This document shows, in pieces, positions 46,307 to 54,711 of a stretch of 64,000 nucleotides of DNA. The stretch lies in assembly GCA_963792915.1 (NCBI GenBank), contig CAWBYD010000008.1:906109-970108 (forward strand). Reading direction: 5' to 3'. The stretch's first letter is position 1; every line of letters starts with the position of its first letter. The DNA comes from Solirubrobacter sp963792915 (lineage in GTDB: Bacteria > Actinomycetota > Thermoleophilia > Solirubrobacterales > Solirubrobacteraceae). Made by a program: the position numbers and the translations under genes. The notes beneath the pieces were generated by a model, which had not been told where the DNA came from, did no database searches, and saw only the letters and a program-made list of their open reading frames with translations.

Positions 46307-46469
46307 GGGGCCCGTTGAAGAATTCCGATACGCCCGCTGCAGCACATCCGCGGCGCCTCGCGCCACCCACGCAGCTCAACGTGCTGCCGCACGCCTTCGC
46401 GGCGCGCGCGGCCCGAGTCATCCACGGCTGCACCACAGCGGTCGGACCGACCATTCTTCAACGAACCCC
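46307..46469. mobile_element. Miniature inverted-repeat element, copy 2
   Basis: 163 bp, nearly identical to 32627-32790 over its whole length, with the same inverted ends (GGGGCCCGTTGAAGAAT / ATTCTTCAACGAACCCC). The differences are about ten substitutions and one single-base gap in the middle. Left flank is TA; right flank is GA, so the duplication is imperfect here. It sits between the starts of a cupin gene and a small TPR-like gene, whose GAGGGA ribosome site lies right at the element's end. Confidence 0.85.
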
Positions 46470-46478
46470 GAGGGACTC

Positions 46479-46877
46479 ATGCGCGCGGTGCTGATCGTGC
46501 TCTCGCTCGCCGCCGCGGGCTTCCTGGCCGTGCAGGAGCGCGGCGCGCGCGCGGCCGCGGCGATCGAGCGAACGGCGCTCGCGCCGACCGGCACGCCCGC
46601 CCCGCCGCAGGTCGAAGCGGCGCGCGCCCGGCTCAAGACGGCACAGCGCTGGAACCCCGACACCGACCCCGCCGTCAACCTCGGCGTGCTCGAGGTGCGA
46701 GCGCGCCAGTTCAGGACCGCCGCCGCGACGTTCGCCACCGTCACGCGCCGAGAGCCCGAGAACGCCCAGGCGTGGTCGCTGCTGAGCTTCGCCGCCGCCG
46801 GCTACGACTCGGGCTTGGCGGCGACGGCTCGCGCCCGCGCGCGAGCGCTCGAGCCGCCGGTGCCGGCCGCGCGCTGA
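46479..46877 (+). CDS. Small secreted/membrane-anchored TPR-like protein
   Basis: 132 residues. N-terminal hydrophobic anchor (RAVLIVLSLAAAGFLAV), then Ala-rich helices resembling one or two TPR units (DPAVNLGVLEVRARQFRTA, FATVTRREPENAQAWSLLSF). ATG at 46479 follows GAGGGA. Expression must come from a promoter in or upstream of the miniature element. The 3' end overlaps the convergent acyltransferase by 76 bp. Confidence 0.7.
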   Translation: MRAVLIVLSLAAAGFLAVQERGARAAAAIERTALAPTGTPAPPQVEAARARLKTAQRWNPDTDPAVNLGVLEVRARQFRTAAATFATVTRREPENAQAWSLLSFAAAGYDSGLAATARARARALEPPVPAAR

Positions 46878-48004
46878 GGCTCCTTGAAGCGCAGCAGCGG
46901 CCGCTCGACGACGTAGTAGCTCACCGCCGCGCACGCCGTCGCGGCGATCGCGACCGCCAGCGTGTACCAGACGTAGCCCGCGAACGGCGACCTGCCGCGG
47001 ATCTCGAGCAGCCGCCCTACCCACACCTGGTGATAGAGGAAGATCCCGTAGGAGACGAGGCCGAGCCAGGCCAGCGGGCGCGTCGAGAGCACCGGCAGCC
47101 GGTCCCGCACCGTCGCCGGGGCCACGAGGCAGAGCGCAATCCCCAGGTAGAGGAGGTGCTCGGCGAGCAGCGACCCGGTCGAGAACGAGCCCCACAGAAC
47201 CCGCGGCAGGCCGATGCCCCACGCCGCCAGGGTGAGCAGCGCGAAGGCGCCGGCCCAGAACGCGTACGCATGCTGCCGCGCGAGCCGCAGGTGCTCCGGC
47301 CCCCACGCGCTGAGCACCGCGAGCGACAGGCCGCCCACGAACCACGCCCACATGCCGGGGAGCGTGCTGCCGTAGACGGAGCCCGGCGCGACGATGTGCA
47401 CGAGCGTGCGCATGCCGACCGCGACGATGCCGCTCGCCACCAGCAGGATGAGCTCCAGCTGCGCCTGGCGGTCGCGCTCACGGCCGCGCAGCCAGCGCGC
47501 GACGGCCAGCGCGTAGAACGGCAGCACGACGTAGAACGCGACCTCGACGCTGAGGCTCCAGGCGACGCCGAGCCCGTGGACGATCGTGTGCACGTTCCAG
47601 CTCTGCGCGAGCGAGAAGTACACCCACCAGTGCGGGCCGAACGCGCCCGGGGCGTCCTTGGGCGAGATCAGCGCCACGAGCACGAGCGCCGTCCAGTACG
47701 CGGGCAGGATCCGCAGCGCGCGGCGGCGCGCGTAGCGGGCGGCGCGCGGGCCGGAGCGCCCGTCGAGCCGCGCGGCCACGAACGGGCGATAGAGCAGGAA
47801 CCCCGAGAGCACGAAGAAGATCGCCACGCCGCAGTCCAGGCGCGCCGTCCAGGCGCCGAGGGCGTGCGCGCTGTTGAAGCCCGACCAGCCCGCCGTGTGG
47901 GTCACGACGATGCACAGCGCCGCGATCGCCCGCAGCGGATCGAGCAGCGGAAAGCGCGGATTGCCGGGCGGCGGCGCGAGCGCGTCGGGCGGGCGGGACG
48001 ACAC
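46802..48004 (-). CDS. Acyltransferase 3 family (OafA/YrhL-like)
   Basis: 400 residues, ten-plus membrane helices. Family blocks: FPLLDPLRAIAALCIVVTHTAGW (catalytic His), AIFFVLSGFLLYRPF, RRALRILPAYW, HTIVHGLGVAWSLSVEVAFYV, and YGIFLYHQVWVG. Transfers acetyl or other acyl groups to extracellular glycans. C-terminal basic tail. Divergent from the GT39-like gene with 24 bp between starts. Confidence 0.95.
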   Translation of the reverse strand: MSSRPPDALAPPPGNPRFPLLDPLRAIAALCIVVTHTAGWSGFNSAHALGAWTARLDCGVAIFFVLSGFLLYRPFVAARLDGRSGPRAARYARRRALRILPAYWTALVLVALISPKDAPGAFGPHWWVYFSLAQSWNVHTIVHGLGVAWSLSVEVAFYVVLPFYALAVARWLRGRERDRQAQLELILLVASGIVAVGMRTLVHIVAPGSVYGSTLPGMWAWFVGGLSLAVLSAWGPEHLRLARQHAYAFWAGAFALLTLAAWGIGLPRVLWGSFSTGSLLAEHLLYLGIALCLVAPATVRDRLPVLSTRPLAWLGLVSYGIFLYHQVWVGRLLEIRGRSPFAGYVWYTLAVAIAATACAAVSYYVVERPLLRFKEPQRAAGTGGSSARARARAVAAKPES

Positions 48005-48028
48005 CGCGAGAGCATACGCTTCGCCCGG

Positions 48029-49198
48029 ATGACGTCATTCCGCGTCCGGCTCGCCGGCATCGTGCTTGCGGCCGCCGGCGTCCGGCTCATCGCGGCGTAC
48101 TTCAACCGCCACTACCCGGTCATCGGGGACGCGGCGATCTACCACACCGAGGCGGGCTTCCTCGTCCACGGCGAGGGCTTCCGGCGCGCGCTGAGCGACG
48201 TGCCGACCGCCGAGCATCCGCCGCTGCACATCGTGCTGCTGGCCGCGTTCGACCTGCTCGGCGCGCACTCCAGCGCCGCCCAGAAGGCGCTGCTCGGGCT
48301 CGTCGGCACCGCCACGGTCGGCGTGATCGGGCTGCTCGGACGCCGCGTCGGCGGCGAGCCGGCGGGGCTGATCGCGGCGGCGCTCGCGGCGCTCTATCCG
48401 ATGCTGTGGCTGCCGGACGCGGCGCTGATGAGCGAGACGACCTCGACGCTGATGGTCGCGCTCACGATGCTCGTCGCCTACCGCGAGCGCACGGCGCGCT
48501 CGGCGGCGTTGCTGGGCGCGCTGATCGGGCTCGCCGCGCTCGCGCGCGGCGAACTGCTGCTGCTGCTCGCACTGCTGCTGGGCGACCGCCGCCGCGCGTG
48601 GGTGGCGCTGCTCGCCTGCGCGTTGGTGCTCGCCCCGTGGACGATCCGCAACGCGCTGACGTTCGAGAAGCCCGTGCTGATCTCCTCGAACACGGGCGGG
48701 CTCGTCGCGGGCGCGAACTGCCACGAGACCTACTACCAGGCGCAGATCGGCTCCTGGGTCTACCGTTGCCTCAACGACCGCCCGCCCGGTGACGAGGCGC
48801 AGGCCGACGCCGGCTACCGGGCGCGCGGGCTGCGCTACGCGCGCGATCACGCGGCGCGTCTGCCGCTGGTGATGCTCGTGCGACTGGGGCGGCTGCTGGA
48901 CGTCTATCGCCCGTGGACCCAGGGCGTCTTCTTCCAGGCCAGCGAGGGCCGCAACCCGCGCGCGGCCAAGGCCGCGCTGGTGTTCTACTGGGCGCTGCTC
49001 CCGCTGGGGATCGCCGGCGCGGTTCTGACCGGCCGGCGCGGCGCGATCCTGCTCGTTCCCGTCGCGATCGTGGTGCTCGTGGGCGCGCTGGCGTACGGTT
49101 CGACCCGCTTTCGCACGGCGGCGGAGCCGTCGCTGGTGGTCTTCAGCGCTCTTGCGCTGCGACGAGCCGCGCGACCAGCAGGATCGCCAGCAGGCTGA
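48029..49198 (+). CDS. GT39/ArnT-like membrane glycosyltransferase
   Basis: 389 residues, about ten helices. The first extracytoplasmic loop holds GDAAIYHTEAGFLVHGEGF with the Asp expected in GT-C enzymes, and PTAEHPPLHIVLLAAFDLLG, the PPL-type motif common to this group. Uses polyprenyl-phosphate sugar on the outer face. No large soluble domain. Its end overlaps the convergent wzy-like gene by 56 bp. Confidence 0.85.
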   Translation: MTSFRVRLAGIVLAAAGVRLIAAYFNRHYPVIGDAAIYHTEAGFLVHGEGFRRALSDVPTAEHPPLHIVLLAAFDLLGAHSSAAQKALLGLVGTATVGVIGLLGRRVGGEPAGLIAAALAALYPMLWLPDAALMSETTSTLMVALTMLVAYRERTARSAALLGALIGLAALARGELLLLLALLLGDRRRAWVALLACALVLAPWTIRNALTFEKPVLISSNTGGLVAGANCHETYYQAQIGSWVYRCLNDRPPGDEAQADAGYRARGLRYARDHAARLPLVMLVRLGRLLDVYRPWTQGVFFQASEGRNPRAAKAALVFYWALLPLGIAGAVLTGRRGAILLVPVAIVVLVGALAYGSTRFRTAAEPSLVVFSALALRRAARPAGSPAG

Positions 49199-50479
49199 AC
49201 GCCGGCATCTCCCAGTCCCAGTCGATACCGGCGTGCAGGGCGAAGGCGCCCAGCGCGGCGACCGCGGCGGGCGTGCCGTGGCGCGCGGCGAGCCCGGTCC
49301 CGGCAAGGAACGCGGCGAGCGCCGCGAGCCCGACGATCCCCAGCTCGGCCGCGATCTCGAGGTAGAGCGAGTGCGCGTCGCGCACGCTCTCGGCGAACGG
49401 CCGCCGCTTGAGCCACTCGACGCGGAACGAGCCCGAGCCGATGCCGCGCAGCGGATGGGCGGCGAACACCGCGCCGGCGACCTTCCAGTAGGCGGAGCGG
49501 TTGCTCTGGACCGAGGTGAGGCGCTGCGTGCCGGTGGGCAGCGGCTCGTGGCCGCCGCTGGCCACCGACAGCGACGGTCCCGACGAGCAGGACCACCAGC
49601 GCGCCGGCCGCCAGCGGCCGCGCGAGCCGCAGCGGCCGGTCGTCGCCGCCCGCCGCGAATGCGGCCGCCGCCGTCAGGACGAGCAACACGCCGATCATGG
49701 CCGCGCCCTGCCCGCTCGCACCGCCGGCGTCCTGGACGCGCGGCAGCGCGAGCGCCGCCGCCGAGGCCAGCGCCGCCGCGCCGCCGACCGTCAGCGCGGC
49801 ACGCAGCCCGCGGCGTGTCGGGACGAGCGCGACGACGATCGCCAAGCCGGCCAGCCCGGCGCCGATCGCGCCGCGCGAGAGCGTCAGATAGAGGTCGAGG
49901 CCGAGCACCGGAGCGCAGGCCGCCGCGGCGCGCGGAAACCGGTTCTCGGCCGCCAACCCCGCGGCGAGCGCGAGCCCGACCGCCGCCATCGCGCCCTGCG
50001 CATTCCAGTACGTGAGCGGCTGGGCGAGCCGGTCGCCCGCCGAGATCAGCGGCTGCAGCGAGACGAGCCACGGCACGAGCCGCTCCGAGAGCCCGTACAC
50101 GGCCGCCGCCACCGTCGTCGCGAGCAGCGCAGGCTCGACGAAGTTCTCCCGCAGCAGCGCGATCCCCGCGGCGAGCGCGGCGGTGTAGAGCGCGAGCCGC
50201 TCGAGGTCGGCGAACGCCGGCCCGCCGAGCGGCGCCCACAGCAGCGACAGCCCGGTCCAGGCGGTGAGCGCCGCGAGCCCACCGAGCGCGAGCCGGCCCG
50301 CGCGCGAGCGAGGCAGCGGCCGCTCTGACACCGCGGCGGCGACGGCCAGCAGCAGGAACGCCGCGATCGCGCCGCGCGTCGCGCGCCACGGCGAAGTAGC
50401 CGCCGCGGCCGAACGCCAGCGCCGCCGGGAGGATGAGCAACATGGCGGCGGCGAGGCGTCGCATCCGGGCGGGGACCAT
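49143..50479 (-). pseudogene. O-antigen ligase/Wzy-type polymerase with two frameshifts
   Basis: The protein is split over three frames: residues 1-35 from ATG 50479 (AAAMLLILPAALAFGRGGYFAV), then GAIAAFLLLAVAAAVSERPL through about twelve helices and DLYLTLSRGAIGAGLAGLAI, then from about 49565 SNRSAYWKVAGAVFAAHPLR, GIGSGSFRVEWLKRRP, DAHSLYLEIAAELGIVGL. The last block is the Wzy_C signature. Switches lie near 50380-50400 and 49560-49570, each consistent with one extra base; corrected length about 444 residues. Polymerises or ligates glycan repeat units. Sequencing error or decay cannot be told apart. Confidence 0.85.
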
Positions 50480-50493
50480 ATCCTCACCGCCCC

Positions 50494-53400
50494 GTGACCA
50501 GGCGACGTGCCCTCACACCGGCGCTCGCCGCGCTCGCATTGCTCCTGGCGCTGATCCAGCGTCCCGGGACGGGCGGTGACCGACACGAAGATCGACCTGC
50601 ACGTCGATCCGTCCGGATTCGTGTCCGACGTCGCGTCCGCGTGGTCGTCGACGGGCGACCTCGGGCACGTCCAGGGCGGCCAGTACGGCGGCTACCTGTT
50701 CCCGATGGGGCCGTTCTTCGCGCTGGCGCACGCGCTGGGGGCGGCGCCGTGGCTGGTGCAGCGCCTGTGGCTGGCGCTCGTGCTGTTCCTGGCGGCGTGG
50801 GGCGCCGCGCGGCTGATGGAGGAGCTCGGCGGCCCGCGCGCGCTGGCGGCGGTGCTGTACGTGCTCAACCCGTACGTCGTGATCTTCACCGCGCGGACGT
50901 CGATCACGCTGCTGGGCTACGCCGCGCTGCCGTGGCTGCTGGTGTGCGTCGCGCGCGGGCTGCGCGGCGGCGTCTCGTGGCGCTGGCCGGCGGCGTTCGC
51001 GCTGATCGTCACGGCCTCGGGCGGGGGCGTGAACGCCGCGGTCACCGCGTGGGTGCTACTCGGGCCGCTGCTGCTGGCCGGCTACGAGCTGTGGACGGGC
51101 GCCGTCTCGCGGCGCGCCGTGCTCGCCTTCGGCTGGCGGGCGGTGGTGGCGACCGCGCTCGCGTCGGCGTGGTGGGTCGTGCCGCTGCTCGTGCAGTCGC
51201 GCTACGGCGTGGACTTCCTGCGCTTCACCGAGCAGCCGGGGACGATCTGGAGCACCACCAGCCTGTCCGAGTCACTGCGCCTGATGGGCTACTGGGTCTC
51301 CTACCTCGGCGTCGGCTACGGCGGCGTGCTGCGGCCGTACTTCGGCGACGGCGGCGTGCTGCTGTTCGCGACGCCCGTGGTGCTCGCGGGACTGCTCGTG
51401 CCGGCGCTGGCGCTCGGCTCGTTCGCGTGGAGCCGCCGCGCGCCCTACGGACCGTTCCTGCTCGTGCTCGTGCTGGTCGGCCTGCTGGTGATGAGCGCGG
51501 GCTTCCCGGAGGGGACGCCGCTGCGGCGCGGCGCGAACTTCACCTACAACCACTTCAGTGCCGTCCAGTTCCTGCGCACGACGCACAAGGCCGGGCCTTT
51601 GGTGGCGCTCGGGCTGGCGGGGCTGGCGGGGCTGGCGCCCCGGCGCGTGGGGCTGCTGGTGGCGCCGCTGGCGGTCGTGGCGGCGTGGCCGCTGGTCACC
51701 GGCCGCGCGCTCGACCGCCAGGTGACGTGGCAGCGCGTGCCCGCCGCGTGGGAGTCGGCGGCGCGACACGTCGATGCCGCGGCGGGCGACGGGCGCGCCG
51801 TCGTGCTCCCCGGCCAGCTGTACGCGTACTACGACTGGGGCGGGACGATCGACCCGCTGCTCCCCGCGCTCGCCCACAAGCCGGTGGCGGTGCGCAACAG
51901 CGTCGGCTACGCGGACCTGCACGCGACCGACCTGCTGTGGACCGTCGACGCGCTCGTCTCCCAGCGCCGCGCGCTCCCCGGCCAGCTTCCCCCGCTGCTC
52001 GACCTGCTCGGTGCGCGCACGGTCGTGACTGGGGCCGACGACGACCGCAGCCGGTCGGGGGCGGCGCCGGCGTCCGACGCCGCCGACGTGCTCGACGCGC
52101 TCGGGCGGCCGTCCGCGTTGTGGGGTCCGGTGGCGCCGCGCCCGCGCGAGGCGGGGACGCTCGGCGCGCCGCGCGCGCTGCCCGCGGTACGCGCGTGGGA
52201 CCGGCCGCATGCTCCCGGCCTGCTCCGGCTCGAGCCGGCGGCGCCGCAGACGGTCGTGGACGGGTCCGCGGAGGGGCTCGCCGACCTCGACGCGCTCGGC
52301 GGCACGCGCGGGAGCGTGGCGTACGCCGGCGACGTGTCCGCGGCCGCGCTCGCGCACGCCGGCGAGGTCGTCATCACCGACTCCAACCGCCGCCGCGTGC
52401 TCGTGCCGTCGCGGCTCGTGCAGAACGCCGGCCCGACGCTGGCCGCGGGGGAGGCGCCGTCGGTCGACGGGGCGGTGCTGAACCCGTTCGCGGCGCGCGG
52501 CAGCGACGCGCAGACCGTCGCGGTCTACAGCGGGATCAAGGCGGTCAGCGCGCCGTCCTCGCCGGGGTACCCGCAGTTCCCCGAGCGGCGGCCGTTCGCG
52601 GCACTCGACGGCGATCCGGCGACGCACTGGCAGGCCGACCGCGCGCTCGACCCCTCCCGTTATGTGCTGAGCGTGACGCTCGACCGCCCGCGGGACGTCG
52701 ACCACGTCGACCTGCTGCCGTACGACGACCGGGACGCGACGGTCACGGCGGTCGCGGTGCAGGGGCGGCGCTTCGCGGTGCGCCGCGGCTGGAACCGGCT
52801 CGCGCTCGGCCTGCGCGGCGTCGGCACGCTGCGGGTGCGGATCGCGGGCGTGCGCCAGCCGGCGGGGGCGCGCGGCGGTGCGCACGGGCGGGATCCGCGA
52901 GCTGCGCATCCCGGGCGTGCACGCGAGCGAGGCGCTGCGGCCGCCGGTGCTGGCCGAGCGGGCGCTGGCGGGGCGCGATCTCTCCCGCACCGGGCTCACC
53001 TACCTGTTCGAGCGCACGACCGGCGACGACCCCTTCCGCCGCGACCCGCGCCACGGCGCGGCGAGCGCGGTGCTGGTGCGCGACCGCGGCGACGGCGAGT
53101 CCGGGCTCACGCGCGTGTTCGCGCCGCCGGCCGCGCGGACGTGGGTGATCGACGGCTGGGCGAGCGCCGCGCCGGGCGCCTCCGACGCGGACCTCGACCG
53201 CCTCGCGGGCGCGGCGAGCGGCGGCCGCGCTTCGCGGCGTGCCGCGCCGGGGTCGACCGGTGGCGGCGCGTCCTCGCGTGGCACGGCGGCCGCGCCGGCC
53301 GATTTCCTCTCCTCCGGGCGCTTCGAGGGGCGGCCGGGGTTCCGCGCGTCGAGCGCGTTCGACGGCACGGCTGCGCCGTGGATCGGCTCGTGGCTCGGCC

Positions 53401-54711
53401 GCGCGTGGATCCAGTGGACGCATCCGGCGACGCTGCGGTCGCTGCGGCTCGCGCCGGCGCTCGGCGTGCGGCGGCCGACGCTCGTGCGCCTGCGCGCCGA
53501 TGGCGCCGCATCGCCCCCGCTGCGCGTCGTGGGCGAGCGTCGTGACGCTCCCGGCGCCGCTGCGCGGCCGCACGTTCCGGCTCGAGATCCTGCGCGCGGC
53601 GTTCGCGCGCGGGGCGTCCGGGCGGGTGCGGCAACGCCGCGCGGTCGGGATCGCCGAGATCGCCGGGACGGGCGTTCCGCGCGCGAACGTCCCGCGTGCG
53701 GGCGCGCTGCACGGGCGTTGTGGCGACCTCGTCGGTGACCTCTCCGGCACGCCCCTCGCGTTGCGGGTGACCGGCACGATCGCCGACTTCGACGCCGGGC
53801 GGCCGCTGCGCGTGCGCGGGTGCGGCACGTTGGCGCTGCCCGCCGGCGCGGCGCGGCTGTCCCTGCCCGCGAGCGCGCTCGCGCCGTACCTGCTGCGGTT
53901 GCGCTCGCCCGGCACGGCGGTTCCGGCGGCGGCGCCGGGGCGCGTGCTGTCGGCTGGCCGCGCGACGCGCAGCGGGCGCACCGGCGTCCGGCTCGATGTC
54001 CGCGCCCCCGCACGGCTGGTTCTCGCCGAGAGCTACACCGCCGGCCGCCTCGCGACGTGCGACGGGCACGACCTCGGCGCACCCGCGATCGGCGACGCGT
54101 TCGGGACGGCCTGGCGCGTGCCGGCGGGCTGCCGCGACGTCGAGATCGCGTTCGCGCCCAACCGCCTCGTCCACGCGGGCTACGCGGCCTCGCTGGTCGC
54201 GGGCGCGGTCCTGCTCGTCCTGCTCGGGCTGCCGCGCCGGCGCACGGCGCGCGGCGCGGGGGTCGTGCGACGCGGCGAGCCCTCGGCGGGCGGCGCGCTG
54301 GCGGGCGGCGCGCCGGCGGCGGGCGGCGTGCCCGCCTCGGGCGGAGGCCCGCCCGCGCGCATGTCTGCCCGCCGCGCCGCGGTGCTCGCCGTCCCGCTCG
54401 CGCTCGCGCTCGGGTTCCTGTTCGCCGCTCGCGCGACGCCGCTGTTCGGCGCGGCCGCGTTCCTGATCCTGTGGCGCGCGATCGATGCGCGCCGGCTCGC
54501 GCTCGCCGCCGGCGCGCTGCTGGTCTTCGTCGTGCCGGTGCTCACGCTCGCGATCGGCGTCAAGAACCCCGGCGGCTACAACCCGTCCTACGCGGGCGAC
54601 CGCGTCGCGGTCCACTGGGCAGCGGTCGCGGCGGTCGTGCTGCTGCTGTTCGCGCTCGGCCGGGAGCTCAGGAGCTCGCGGTCAAGCGCCGCCACGGCAC
54701 GAGGCCGATGA
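50494..54711 (+). pseudogene. AftD-like alpha-(1->3)-arabinofuranosyltransferase with three frameshifts
   Basis: Corrected length about 1404 residues, matching AftD. Frame 1 holds the N-terminal helix (LTPALAALALLLALIQRPG); at about 50564 (one extra C in CCCGGG) it moves to the long middle frame (TDTKIDLHVDPSGFVSDVAS, HVQGGQYGGYLFPMGPFFAL, about eleven helices, then a discoidin-like DPATHWQADRALDPSRYVLS domain). Near 52880 and 53535 single extra bases move it again; the last part ends in helices and IGVKNPGGYNPSYAGDRV. DUF3367 proteins branch arabinan in mycolata. All three switches remove cleanly by deleting one base. GTG at 50494, 14 bp from the divergent wzy start. Confidence 0.82.
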
